Counted from the first letter of the stretch, positions 24,637 through 36,305 are shown. The stretch: 64,000 nt of DNA from Isochrysis galbana (GCA_018136815.1 CM030931.1:5772148-5836147); one strand, 5' to 3'. Numbers and translations: made by a program. The notes: generated by a model not told the origin, from the sequence alone.

Positions 24637-26693
24637 ATGGAGCCGTCCGTGCTGCGCCACGCTCTGCCCACCGCCAGCGTCGAGCTGTGCTCTCAGCTGA
24701 GCCGGCTGGCGGAGCTTGGAGCAGTGGGCCGTATGCTTGGGCTGCCCTCGCTCGCTGCTCTCTCCGCGGCTCTCGTCGCCTCGCAGCTCTCGATGGGGCC
24801 ACTCTGCCACGTCACTTCGTCCGTCGTCGCTCACCTCGCTGTCCAGCCCGTCGAGGATGGGACTGTGCGGCGGCGGAGGGACGGGAGGGCGCAGGCGGCC
24901 GCCGCGATCGCGCTAAGCGCACTTCTCACACTGCCCGTCGCGCTGTTCTACTCGCTTGCACCCAGTGGGCTGAGCGGAAGCCTGAGGGAGAGGGAGAGGA
25001 TTGGCACGTACCTGCACATGCTCATATGGGCGGTGCTGCCCGCGCTGCTGCAGGCGGCGGCGGTGGGCTATCTGCGCGCATGGCAGCGGCTTCCCACCGC
25101 AGCGCTCGTCATACTCGCCACCGCTGTCGCGTATGTGCTCGCACTCCCCGCGGCGGTCGCTGCCGACGGTCTGGCGGGTGCTGCCGCCGCAGTCGCGGCT
25201 ACCCATGCAGTAAGCCTGCTGCTCCTCGTCGGCTTCCACCACAACGCATTCCACGCGCGCGAGCCGCCGCTGGCGCCGCCGCCGGCTCACTCGCCGCCCG
25301 AGCAGGCGGGCCTCGCGACCGCCGCCGCCGAGCGGCTGCGCGACCTCCTCTCAGGCTTCCCGTTTGCGGCGCTCCTTGCTACGCTCCGCGCGGGGCCAGC
25401 GCCGATGCTCGTCTTCTTCTCGCTTTGGCTTGGCTGTGATGCGGCCGCCGTCGCCGCCATCTCAATCGTCTTTGCGCTACTGCAGGTGCCGACAGTAGGG
25501 GCGGATTGCGGCGACAGCACGAGCCGCGTCGTCAACTGAGCACCGCTTTGCCCGCACGAGTTACCAGCCGCTTTGCACTCCACCGAGAAAGCCGCTTGCC
25601 AGCTGCGCTCTCGCGCATGCTGCCCACGGCCACCCGAGGACATCCGAATTGCCTGGCGCTACAGGTGTGCCTCGCCCCTTGGGTGGCGCTTCAACTCTCC
25701 GTGCTCACCTTCGCCGCAAAGTATCTCGCACAGCACCGAGCTCGCGCTGCATACGACTTGATATGGTGTGCTGCCCCCTACGACGCACAGCTGTGTGCAC
25801 CCACGATGCTATCTAGCCTGGAAAATCCATCCCCTTCTGCTGCAGGTCTTCGCTCCTCGTCATCGCCCTCCTTGCTGCGGCCGGAAGCACTGCTCTCTGG
25901 CCCCTCACCGCAGGCGACGAGTCCTCGCCGCTGATTGCCTTCTTCGGTGGTGATGCGAGGCTCTACCCCGCGCTCGTGCAGCTCCTACCATTGCTTCCCA
26001 CGCTGGTTTTTCTAAAGGTGGGTGGCAGACGGCCACCCGGACGCGCGGCTGGCGGCGGTAGTCTACCTACCACTCGCGCCATTCACTCTTCACGCTCTTA
26101 CTCTCCCCTCGTCATAGGCGGCCACCGGACTCTTTGGCTCATACCTGGCGGCGACCGGCTACAGCAAAGAGGTGGGCGCAGCGTACTGCGCAGTCCATTG
26201 GTGTGCATCGCTTCCTCTGGCCTTCCATCTTGGCCGCTTGACCATTGAGAGCGGGGGGGCCAACACCACTATCCGCACGATAATCAGAGTTCATGCGGCG
26301 GCGTGGGGCGCGACGGCGGCGATGTTTGGCGTCGGATACAGCTGCACCGTTGCTCGAGCGATTCCACGCCCCGACATTTTTGCTGCGAGCGGCAACCCGT
26401 CGGCGGATCGCGCGTTGCCTCACAGCGCGATTCCTCTTGGTGGGAGCCCGCAATGCGTCGACAACTCGCGCGTCGAGAGCGGGTCAAAGTCACGCGCCGT
26501 CTCCTCGTCCGGGTCGGCAAAGCGTCCGCCGAGCGGGGCGGCCTCGGGGGTATCGTCGTCGCAGTGGTATGCACCTCGCGGGGGATCCGACTTGTGGGCG
26601 AGACGTAACTCACCCGATGGCAAGCGGGCCGGCCGGATGACGGGGATGCGGATGTCGCCGCTCAGGCAGCCGCTGCTAGATGCAGAAGCTTGA
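24637..26693 (+). CDS. MATE-family multidrug/toxin extrusion transporter
   Basis: A multi-pass membrane antiporter that exports organic compounds in exchange for protons or sodium. Exons are 24637-25485, 25665-25765, 25846-26017 and 26118-26693; donors are GTGCCG, GTGTGC and GTGGGT and all phases match, giving about 565 residues, near the family's size. The N-terminal half shows MATE-like ELGAVGRMLGLPSLAAL and repeated Ala/Leu-rich spans. The second half has APWVALQLSVLTFAAKYLAQ, TLVFLKAATGLFGSYLAATGYS and AYCAVHWCASLPLAFHLG. The last ~110 residues form a Ser/Arg-rich cytosolic tail without spans. The call rests on fold-level pattern rather than a strict motif; another 12-span flippase family is the alternative. 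The ATG follows a G-rich leader. Confidence 0.7.
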
Positions 26694-26762
26694 GGTGGCA
26701 CCCGTGAAACTTGACGTGGCATCGGTAAAACCTGAAATAGCGCCGGCGAAACTTGAAGGGCG
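26686..26762 (+). repeat. 21-bp minisatellite, about 3.5 units
   Basis: Units start at 26686, 26707, 26728 and 26749. Read in the +1 frame they give a heptad-like KLEVAPV, KLDVASV, KPEIAPA series. The array begins just before the MATE stop codon and continues into its 3' flank. Confidence 0.7.
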
Positions 26763-27824
26763 CTTGGGCCCACACCGATGGGGCCCCGCCTCGTGGAGTG
26801 TACTTTTACATCCGAGACCGTGCCGCGCATCGATGCTGATGGCTGCTAGTAGAGGACCACGAGGCGCCGCGACGATGGGCGACTGGGGCCAGACTTCAGA
26901 GGTCTTCATTTTTGCGCCGGCATTCGTTTTCCCCCGGTGGATGGTCCGTGGTCCCGCTGCAGCTTCTCGTCGTATGGTCATGTGGCATCCCGGGCCAAGT
27001 ATGTCAAGAGACACATGAATGATAGCCGCCTCTTGATGGTGGTCCAAGAATCTAATTTTGCCTGCTCCGTAGGGTTGCTCTGTAGCTAGGCATGGCAATG
27101 GGCCCTACATGGGCGAGGAGAAATGTTGCTTGCTACCTGTGCGGGCAAGCAATTGCAGTATTCGATGTTCCATCATATGTCGCTATGCATACGCACCGAT
27201 GTCTCGGTGGTGTACCGTAGGCAAATACCTAAGGGGAGGGAAGGAATACGCTGCTCCGGCAACGATTCAACAGGACGAATGGCTTTGTGTGCTCCTCTGC
27301 TGCTACTACGCAACCTCAGCATGTGCAATCCACCCTACAGTCTACATTGTTTGTTGCCGGCACAACGCACAACCTCTCGCCCCCTACCCGCAACACGAAC
27401 AACCGGCTCACCCAGGCCTGGCGGGGAATCTAGGGCTGAAAAGTTGTGTTCGATTAGATAGTGGGGTTGAACATTCTTTGATTTATTAGCATACTGCACC
27501 ATATCGGATTAGATCGTGGGGTTGAACATTCTTTGATTTATGAACATACTGCACCATATCGACTTCAATACTTCAATCATTCATGGTGAAGGCAAGGGCA
27601 CAACTCCGGCACCACGAGCAATGTAGTTAATCATGAAAGCACTGGCGCGTCTCCGATACTGCGGGACAGCTGGGTGGGCATCTCATACGCTGTTCTGAAG
27701 GCACCGCACATCATGCTTGCCACACCAATACCGCACCCGGGGTGAGAGTCGCAGCATTCATTATGCAGCACTATTGCATGTACACTTGATGCTGTGTGCC
27801 AAACGAGAGTTGGCGAGGTCGTGC
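26763..27824. other. Intergenic, no gene seen
   Basis: No ORF here has recognisable domains or plausible splice structure. The tandem duplication at 27452-27561 is annotated separately. Confidence 0.5.
27452..27561. repeat. Tandem duplication of a ~55-bp unit
   Basis: Unit 1 is 27452-27506 and unit 2 is 27507-27561. Both run GATTAGAT.GTGGGGTTGAAC through GCACCATATCG with only a few differences, so the duplication is recent. Confidence 0.9.
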
Positions 27825-28313
27825 TCACAGGTCTTCATGAGCGCTCGCTCCACCGATCGCCAGAGTGTGCTTCTTCCATCGCTGCCCATCAGGCGTGTCT
27901 TCCACAATGGAGCCGAGCGCCTCTCGCACAACCGCCTCAAGGGCATCTTCGCTTGGATCATCGAGCCGCAGCACGTCCGCCATCCGTGCACGCGACGAGA
28001 AGAGAAGTGCCCTCGGGAGCATTCTCTTGCGAATGTTGAACTCAGACGCTACAGCCTTTACCTCGTCCACGTCCGCACGTCCCCAGTTCATCTGGTGGCC
28101 CAGACCAGCCGCAAGCCCTTCAAAAGCGTGCAACATCGCGCGCGAGCGCTCGTCCTCCTCTCGCGTGCGCGAGGTGAAGAGGACGGCCCAGACGTCGGGG
28201 TCCTGCATAACCTCGGTCTCGAAGGCTTCCTCCGACTCCAGCCGCACCAGCTCACCGCGCGCTCCCGCCAGAAGACAGGAGAGCAGCAGCGAGACGCCGA
28301 GCCGTCGCGCCAT
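27825..28313 (-). CDS. Secreted/ER thioredoxin-fold (PDI-like) protein lacking CxxC
   Basis: A 162-residue single-exon ORF with a clean signal peptide (MARRLGVSLLLSCLLAGARGE). The rest resembles one PDI/thioredoxin-type domain: a strand WAVLFTSRT, a helix with FEGLAAGLGHQ, a strand MNWGRADVDEVKAVASEFNIRK (the usual V.D...A..F.I) and then LPRALLFSSRA. The position where a CxxC active site would follow the first strand reads SRTREEDE, so it cannot do dithiol exchange. A chaperone or binding role in the secretory pathway is likely. There is no C-terminal KDEL-type signal; it ends SAHEDL, which is weakly reminiscent of one. Confidence 0.65.
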   Translation of the reverse strand: MARRLGVSLLLSCLLAGARGELVRLESEEAFETEVMQDPDVWAVLFTSRTREEDERSRAMLHAFEGLAAGLGHQMNWGRADVDEVKAVASEFNIRKRMLPRALLFSSRARMADVLRLDDPSEDALEAVVREALGSIVEDTPDGQRWKKHTLAIGGASAHEDL

Positions 28314-29262
28314 CGTGATCGTAGCCAGCGAGCGCTGAGAGAAGCAGAGAAGAGATAGAGCCTTTACTCTTTTGTAAATAGATTTCGGAAAGGTAAAGGG
28401 TAAAAAAAGTAAAGGGTGAGAGTTTCTTCTTGATTTTTCTTTTACTAGTAGATCGTTCTTTCCTTAGGGATCATAGGGGTCATCCTAATTCTTTCTAGAA
28501 GCAGTGCTCCCGCTCACATCATTTGTGTGTGAAAGATTCGAGCATGAGGGACACCTTCCCTTATCCTGCTCCGATGATTCTCGGCGGAGAGTGATTACAG
28601 CATTACAGCTTTACAGCGACGTGATAGCGACGTTGCACGTTGAACGTTGCACGTCGTTGCACTGTGCGCTGCGCCGCCGTTCGCCGTCCATGAGACGTTC
28701 TGCGCTCATCTCTCTCACGGTCGTTTCCTCTTCACAGTCTAGCGGATTCCGGTACACTCCGCGCTCCGCACTCCGAACTCCGCACACCTGCGTCCTGCGT
28801 CAGTAGCATGCAGAGAGCAGAGATCGAGAGATCGAGAGATCGAGAGCTTTAGCTTCTAGCTTAGGCCATGTTCCGTTGAATATGGGCCATAGTCCGTTCA
28901 CAACAATAATGATCGAAGCATGGAAAAACAATGAAACCTGCCACTTACTTGCCCGTGTGCTCTATTTAAGTTAAGATACAAAGTATATCTACCAGAACCA
29001 GAGAGAATATTATATAATGTTATATCCTAGCCAATCCCACTAGCTAATATCTAATATAAAGTGCGGGCCATCCAAAGTCCCGGTGCACCACCCGAATACG
29101 GGAGAAATTATACCCCCGCATACATGCATATTATAATTACTAGGATGTTCGACGTTCGACCCCCCTCCCCCCACTCGTTGCGCGCCCCGCATATATCATA
29201 TATCATATATGCACGTTATAATTACTATTGACATTTGACGACTCTTCCCGCGCATCGTGATC
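28314..29262. other. AT-rich intergenic region
   Basis: Base composition drops to AT-rich around 28900-29260 (TATATAATGTTATATCC, ATATATCATATATCATATAT), unlike the rest of the window. The segment containing TATAATTACTA occurs twice, about 29128-29144 and 29215-29229. No gene seen. Confidence 0.5.
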
Positions 29263-29960
29263 TCACAGCAGGGTGACCTGCACCTTGAGCTTTCTCAGCG
29301 GTGATAGCATTGGCCGGTATCGCGCTGGTGCCCATGCGGCAACCATCGCGGCTTTTGCGAGGCAGAGCGCCATCGCCGAACGCATTGCCAGTGTAATCTC
29401 AAACGGATAAGATTTCCTGCATTTGCACGCACGCACATTCACTGTAATGCGCGCGACACTTATAGTAACACAGTATAACGCGCGCGACAACCACGTGCAG
29501 AGAAATGAGAGAACGACGGGAGAAGAGCCCCGTAAGACCCGCGGGGGGGAATTCGGCGGGGAACCCCCCCGCGGGGGGGAATTCGGCGGGGAAACCCGTA
29601 AGACCCGGCGGGCGGACCCGTAAGACCCGCGAGGGGGGAATCGGCGGGGGAACCCGTAAGACCCGCGGGGGAAGCTGCAGGACTCCCCACGCAAGGAGAT
29701 TATAACAGTAGAAGCGAATGGATAATGGACGTATCCATAATAGCCGGCTCTCCGCGCCAATCGGGTTGCGCGAGAGGTCCACCGACGACAGCCGAAAGCT
29801 CAGCGCGAGCTCGCACATGCGCTGCACCGATCCGGTTGCGGTTGAGGATAAGCGTCTGGATCCACCGACACGCTCCAGCCTCGAGCACGCGACAGCGACA
29901 GATCATGTCGAAGGCGAGGGCCTCCGCCCACGCAAGGCCCAAGGTAGGGCACATGGGCTA
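29263..29960 (-). pseudogene. Leucine-rich-repeat gene relic (Ran-GAP-type repeats)
   Basis: On the minus strand, short pieces with the Ran-GAP LRR signature lie in different frames: TLILNRNRIGA (around 29860), SVDLSRNPIGAE (around 29765) and TGNAFGDGAL (around 29380). The first two are adjacent but out of phase without a clear splice site between them. The GC-rich minisatellite at 29527-29672 separates the second from the third. This fits a decayed or highly intron-split LRR gene; no intact ORF or start could be assigned. Confidence 0.5.
29527..29672. repeat. GC-rich minisatellite (CCCGTAAGACCC / GGGAATTCGGCGGGG)
   Basis: Four occurrences of CCGTAAGACCCG alternate with G-runs and GGAATTCGGCGGGGAA or variants. 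Unit length is irregular (about 20-60 bp). Confidence 0.75.
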
Positions 29961-30385
29961 AAGCCCGCGATATCGAAGAAAAAGGACTGAAGGGGGAAGC
30001 GAAAAGGGGAGTGAGGAGTGAATTAGGGGCATGGGCGATGGATCTGGGTTTCCGCAGTAGAAGTGACCTAGTAGTGCAGTAGTAGGAATCTTCAAGAGTT
30101 TTTCTTAGTCGCCCATATGTGTCCGCAGCATAGTGCACCGCCTACTACTATTGCTGCCTCTCTCACGAGCTATGGCACAACGTGAGTGCAACTAGTGTCC
30201 GCGCTAGTCGTGGTCACCGTGGTCATTGCGTCATATATTATTAGCATGCGTTCATGCTGGCTACATGCATTGCCCACCGAGTAGCCCTACAGGTCGACAA
30301 GGAGCGAAAATGTCTCCCCGTCTCGGCGGAGGGGTGCTGGCGAGCAAATCGTGGCGCCCGCCATATAAAGAGAAATGAGCAACAC
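29961..30385. other. Intergenic, no gene seen
   Basis: Nothing supportable was found between the LRR relic and the end of the unknown gene that follows. Confidence 0.4.
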
Positions 30386-31434
30386 TCATGGCTCGCGTAT
30401 ACTTTGATTCCACCAGAAGGCGCCCCTCCTCGCCGGCACGAGCCGGCCGCTGCGGTCGAGTGTGTATGTGACTCGCGTAGTTGGTGGTATCGAACGCCGG
30501 ACTCGAGCCGTCTGCTCATCGCTCACCTCAACGAGTGGGGCATCCACACCGGTGGCCGGCTCGAGGCCTAACAGTGTCGGGCCTGTGCCATAGTGTCCAC
30601 GAAAGAAGCGTGATGCCCGCCCGCCCAGTCGTAGCAGCCGATTGCCGACCGAAAGGGGTAAAGAACTATTCCTTGTGGGCACCTTTGGAGCGGAGATGGA
30701 TCGCACCGCATAATGGGTGTTCCCTCTTGTCTTGTCAATCGCGGCCACGCCGTTCTCATCGACATTGAGCGTGCTCACGCTCACCTCTGCAGCGCCGCCG
30801 AGTGGCCGAGTGACAAGGTCTCCCACGACGACTCGCGCTGGGCGAAGAGAGGAGGGCCGGATTGCGGCAGATGGCAAGGACGCGGCCGCGTGACTCCCCG
30901 TCGTCATGTCAGTGGCACTAGCCCTCGCATCGGCAGGCAGGGCACCGACCCCACCGGAGGCCCCGCCTGCGACTGCCGCTCGTGCGACCGCCGCAGCGAG
31001 CCGTTCGTTGAGACGGCGCGACATGTCCACGCCATCGGGCGTAATTTCCAGCGCGGAGGATGCGTCATGTTCCATGGATGATCGACCCACAACGTCGCCA
31101 TCGGCGGATGTGCGTGTCACCCGCCAGCGACGCCCGCGTTGTGTTGCTGCACCACGGCCTGCGAGAGCCCGTTTGACAGCCTCCTCTTCCACTAGCTCCA
31201 TCATCTACGCAACAAGAGGGCAGCACCACCATCAGAGCGATTCTTGCACCACGCCCCTGAGACGCAAACGGCAGGCAAAAGGGGCGCAGCGGCTCTCGGC
31301 CGGGTGATGCCGCCAAGGACTTTTGCCGTGCGCAGCCGTTGAGCCAGTGCACGTTTCATCCACGGCTTGTTTTGCGGGGGATTGCTGTGCCCGCGAGTGC
31401 CACGAACAAATCGAGGCATCGTGTCTCGTGCCAT
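30386..31434 (-). CDS. Hypothetical protein, unknown family
   Basis: The main ORF is 31204-30386 (272 residues, starting MMELVEEEAVKRALAG). It immediately follows a good acceptor (CCCTCTTGTTGCGTAG), so the true start may lie in an upstream exon. The candidate is 31434 to about 31317, encoding the basic MARDTMPRFVRGTRGHSN...RALAQRLRTAK; the donor is weak, so the join is unproven. The protein has an Ala-rich helical middle, a basic glycine patch (RLGGRASRFFRGHYG) and ends with TYTLDRSGRLVPARRG. A GTGAGC donor-like site near 30787 could mark another intron. I do not recognise it and assign no function. Confidence 0.45.
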
Positions 31435-31687
31435 ACCTTTTTATCTTCACGGTCGCGAGTGGGCGCTCCCGCCGACGCTGAGGCGATAGCGGCGGCGATG
31501 GCAGCGGAGGCATCCCTCCTACAATCCACAAACGGTCGTAGCAAGCCGGACACGATTGAAGAGGAATAGAGTATAGGTATCGACAGCAGGGCGCGGGCAC
31601 AGGGGCGACGATGCCCATGCACCATCCACGGCGGAGAAACTGTGCGCCAGGGCTCTCTACGTCAGGCCGGCGCGCACCTGGACACCC

Positions 31688-34433
31688 TCATGTCCGTTTG
31701 CATCCACGACGGGAACACGCATGACGACAATAGATTGGATCTACGCCATGGCACGGATGTGGCTGTCGTCGGCGCGCGGGCATTGCAGTGATTCGAAACA
31801 CCGATCCAAGGGGCGCTGAACGACACCCCACAAGTGCCCATTCATCATGAGCCGCAGAGGGTGAGGGCACGGACCGCATAGTCGAGAAGATGAACGGCCC
31901 GACCGCAGGAAGTTGCGTCACGTCCACCCCGCCTAGCGGCTCGAGCCCCGCGTCGACAGTCGGCGGGCGGAGGAAAGTCCATCGCACGCGTCCGACGTAG
32001 GGATACTCGGATATCCACTCCCAATGCAAGCGAAGGGTCCCGCGCAAGCGTGGGCGTGAGATGCGCAACCTCGGACGAGAGGCGATGTTGGCAAATCGGA
32101 ACTCGAGCTCGAGGTGAGCATCTGGAGCATCAATCTTGCAACAGCGGCGGGCGGGGGAGCAGGGGTCGCGCTGTCTCGAGAAGGGGCGGGGCCGCTGTGC
32201 ATGTGAAGTCGGGGCCCGGAGGGCGGGCAGCTCTAGGCTCTCGAGCGCTGTGCTCACGCGAGTAGCACTCCGCCACCCGGACGAGGTTGGGCGTGCGGCA
32301 CCTCCAACTCGACCACAGCCACAGCTCCGGGCCCCTCGTTTGGCGTCGGACCGAGCACGCGCGACGCCGAGGCAGAGATGAGAAGCGGCGGTTGCGTCCC
32401 GACCTGAAGCCAGTGGCAAAGGGTGGCTGATGGGATTAGCTCCGAGGATGGGCGAGCGATCGGTCTTGCACGTCAAGGCGATCGTCGCCGTGCGCCTCGT
32501 GAGCAGGGTGCCATAAGCAACAGGTCGGGGCACGCACCTGGAGACTCCAGAGCTGGATCGAGGCAAGAGTTCGTGGCAACGTCGGCTTCAGCTGCTCCAG
32601 CGACGCAATCATGGACTCGCGGATCGTTTGGTGCAAATAAGGGCTGCGGAAGCGAGGATGCGCGCCTTATCAGCCGATGGAGAGGAGTGGCGCCGCCTAG
32701 TGGGCTGCGCCCCGACTCCCCGCTCTACTCGAAGGGCCTGCCCATGGCTCCAGCCCCGTGCGCGCACCCGAATGTCGTCTGCCAGCCGGCGGCCAACAAA
32801 GTGTTGAGCCAGCCAAGCGACTCGGCCGGTGCCCCGGGGCGGAGTTGCCACGCTCGGAGGGCGCGCGCCTCGGCGAGTTGCAACATCTCGGCCTGCTGAG
32901 CAATTTCCACAGTTCTCAGATACGCGAGGCATGCGACGCCGCAAGCCGCCGCGCAAGCATTCCCCAACGGGCCATTCCCAGCGAGGCGCGCGCACAGCGC
33001 GATGCAAATGAGAGCCAGCGCGACGTGCGGCGTCGAGCGGGGTCCAAGGAAGGCGGCTAGAGCTCTTCGCGACGACGGTAGGCCCGATTCGAGCGCACGC
33101 GCTGAGCCGCGCGCCCCGCCGGCTCGCGCAGCCTCCGAGGTGCTAGCGCCGGGCGCTAAGCTCACTGGCGCACGGCGCCCGCCCGCGGTTCCGCCCCTCT
33201 CAAGCTGCACTCCGAACTCGGAAGGGAAGATTCCGGCGGCGGTCGAGAAGCCGTCCGGCTCGTCGCTCTCCTGCCGCGCCTCCCCACCCGTGCGCTTGCG
33301 CCCCGCCTCAGCCTGCAGCGCCTCGAGCGTACGCCAGTCGGCCACTCCACCGCCATCGTTGTAGTCGAATTCGACGCGCTTGCGGATGGCGCCGACGCCG
33401 GATTGGACGACGTCGAACGCGTCGGGAACTATTCCAAGCGCCTCCCCCGCTAGCCGCTCCGTCGCATCCCCCAGCATGAGAATGCCGTCACCGACGCTCT
33501 TGAAGGTTCCTGAGACGACTCTCATCGGCCGCGAGAGCAGTCGCCGCGTGGCCCCGCCCGTGTCGGCAGCCGCCTCGCCGGCGACCGCGTTGCTCACACT
33601 TTCGAGACTCGAGCCGACTGCTCTCACCACGTGACCGGTCAGCCGGAAGACCCCGCCGGCAGAGAAGGTGATCAGGTCTCCCGCGGATCGAGCGAGGCCT
33701 CCGCTCGCCTGAATGAAGCATACGGGATGTGAGCGAATCTTCCAAAATTTTTTGATAGGCGCTCGTAGGCGCGCAATGTGGTGAGAGAGGCAGCGTGAGA
33801 CCCGGGTGGACGGGTAGCGCAGGGAAGGTGAAATTTCCGGGGTTGTGGGCCACGCTAGTCCTGTGTGGCGAGTGTGTAGCACATGCGCGGCGGGTAGAAG
33901 TGGTATACGGCCATTACGCGATGTGGTGCGGTGCGGGGTTGTGGGCATGGCGTGCCTAGGAGGCTGCGGCGCAAGGGCTAGCGATTGTTCGCGCGTGGCG
34001 CCACCGCGCGGTGCGAGTAAGAGAGGGGGTGCGAGGGAGAGGAGGCTACCATAAGTCTAGGGCTGGACAACGGGTGAGCAAGACGACGGCTCGCGCCCCG
34101 TGTTCCGAACTGGTGCGCCACCTCCGCGTGATTGGGGGGGGGGGGCAGGCTAGGGAGGGTGGTAGCGAGGGAGGTAGCAGCTCGATGAGTGGCGTGCGCT
34201 TGCGGCACAGTGCTCCCCCGCAGCACCTCCAGTGGTGAGACGAGGGCAGGGTCGTCAGGCCTGGTCACGCGTCGGCGTTGGGTGCACCTCACTCCACTCA
34301 CCTGCAGCCCTCGATCAAGCAGAACCCAGCCGTTAGCCACTCCCCTCCTGCTCTGTGGCGGAGGCGCTGCGTTCCACTCTTCGGCACCGCAAGCGCCACA
34401 GAGAAAGAGCACCGCCCAGAGCGCACGAGCCAT
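31688..34433 (-). CDS. SMP-domain (extended-synaptotagmin/tricalbin-like) lipid-transfer protein
   Basis: SMP domains carry lipids between membranes at contact sites. Exons on the minus strand: 34433-34302, 33708-32768, 32643-32538, 32403-32302 and 32135 to about 31885; phases match. Exon 1 gives a signal-like leader (MARALWAVLFLCGACGAEE). Exon 2 has amphipathic segments (GDLITFSAGGVFRLTGHVVRA), a charged linker, and membrane segments near FLGPRSTPHVALALICIALC. The SMP domain then starts: SLGWLNTLLAAGW, PYLHQTIRESMIASLEQLKP, SLQ-VGTQPPLL (the F.LG..PP motif), HLELEFRFANI, GTLRLHWEWISEYPYVGRVRWTF and LEPLGGVDVTQLPAVGPFI. No C2 domain is visible. The C-terminus is uncertain: one frame stops at 31688 and another at 31741, depending on a last splice near 31885. 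Confidence 0.75.
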
Positions 34434-35743
34434 CTTCTGATCGCCTTGCCCGCCTCCGCCCCACCACCACCAACAATCCCACCTACTGCTCACTCCTTCT
34501 CGTTCCTCCCCCTTTGCCCCCCCACTCTCCGTCTCTCCTCTCTCCCCAACAACCCCGCCGCCGCCGCTCACCACATCGCCACACCACTCTCAGACGCGGG
34601 AGAGAGGGATCTTATTACTCTACTTTACTGATAGAGAAGAGTATATCCTCTACGCGCATGAATCATTGAATCATGCATGAACCCATCCTTCTTCTTTGAC
34701 TTTTCGAGTAGGAGAAGGGACCACTAAGTTTATACTTACTAGCTCATATCCATTACTCCGACGTCAAGGAGGCTTAAAACAATAACAGCTCTTTAGACAC
34801 TTATATTGGGCCCCACCAAAGACAGGAGACATGAGAGGTGAGAGGGTAGAGGGTCCATTGGACATTGGGCTTAACACCAACATTTTGCATTTTGCATTTT
34901 GTTTCATCTCCATCTGCTCAACACATTTTTACAATTATCCGTAAACGGATAGGGATAGGGTCATGGAGCGCGCGCCGCTCTCCTCCCCCTCTGCCGCCGA
35001 CCCCTCTGTGTCGCATCCAGAGTATTTTATATACTCTAGGCGGATGCGGTGCTTCTATCTCTATCAATGTGTAGTGTGTGAGAAATTGAGTGAGTTTTGT
35101 TTTTGCCAATGAGTTGCCTCGAAGCTCCGCCGCATTGCACGCCGCATTTGTTCGTTTGTCCTTATTTGTTTCATTGGTTTGTTTGTGCGATGTTGCGTCA
35201 GTTTTCGAAGTTTTCTTGTTGGTGAGTGAGTGAGAGTGATGAAGGGTGGTGTCTCGTGTCTCGTGGGCCGTCGTCGCGATGTAGCGCGCCCTTTCCCACC
35301 CTCTCTCAAGACTTCTCTTCACTCCATGCCCTAGCCCCGCTGAGACTTGCCCCACGATCAAGCGCGAGCTTGATTCGACAATTCAAAGACATCCCTCACT
35401 CACCCGCACGCCCTCGCCACACATCGCACCGCGCACAACGCACAAGCCCGCACATGCGCATGGCGCATTTGCCCGTCTCACTCATCATCCCGCTCTGACC
35501 CATGGGATGAGCATGGCTCACCTTTGTGGTGGCGAGCGCGGTCAGCCTGCCTTCCCTCGCCATTCCTTTCCCTCTCGCCTCGCTTCCGCCTCGCCAAGCC
35601 TCCGCTTTCCACTGCCACGCCATCATTGCATTTCCCCATCCATTGCCTTGTGCGCATGGCGCATGGCCCGCTGTTTGTTCTCTCTCGTTCTCTCCACCGC
35701 GCCCTCCTACCCTTGAGGACTGAGCCCCCTCAGCCTCAAGCAC

Positions 35744-36305
35744 TCAGGCCTCCTCCTCTTCCTCCTCGTCGTCGTGGTTCGTCGCGATCGATGGTGCGGT
35801 GGTGGTGGTCCCAGGCTCTCTCCTTCTCTTTATTCCCTTTCTCGTCTGTGCGATACGCTTGCGCTCTCCGATTTGTTCGATGGTTTGTCGCCATTGGGCG
35901 TTGTGGTCCTCAGAGGTGTCAGCCTTGGTCTCGAGCTCGCTTTCATTCTCCTGCTTGTCCTCGTTCTTGTCCGCGTGTTCGTCGTTTAGACCCTCGATCT
36001 TCGGTTCCCGGTCTTCATTCTTTTTGTTGCGTCGTAGTTGAGCAAATATCGGCCCCGTCTCGATCGCTTCCGATCACTCCTCTCGTTTGGCTAAGGCCAC
36101 TATCACTCAATCGCTTATTCTCGTTTAGGCTTCGGCCATCTGCGTCCTCGTTCTCGATACTCGATTCTCGTTTATTGTCGTTTTGATATTGCTCTGTTTG
36201 CGTACGATTGGCCAGGGGGCCCATCCCATCCCGTGCAGCAGCTCCATATAGCCCTGGTACCATCGCGGTGACCAAGGCGGCCGAGAGGAGAGAGAGCGAC
36301 GCCAT
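35744..36305 (-). pseudogene. Candidate small secreted, highly charged protein split by a frame change
   Basis: Two minus-strand reading frames abut. Frame 1 starts with ATG at 36305: MASLSLLSAALVTAMVPGLYG is a good signal peptide, followed by an Asn/Gln/Glu-rich stretch. Frame 2 is open from 36073 to a stop at 35744 (109 codons). It is strongly charged (RRNKKNEDREPKIEG, HADKNEDKQENESELE, WRQTIEQIGERKRIAQ) and ends in a poly-Glu tail. I find no clear splice pair joining them, so this is either a broken gene or one with a splice I missed. Confidence 0.35.

Noticed and set aside
29527-29672. Minisatellite as a CRISPR array
   Set aside because: Unit lengths are irregular, spacers are not unique, and the context is eukaryotic.
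35524-36186. Plus ORF of 220 codons rich in Arg, Ser and Phe
   Set aside because: No domain or start context, and it is antisense to a more protein-like charged frame.
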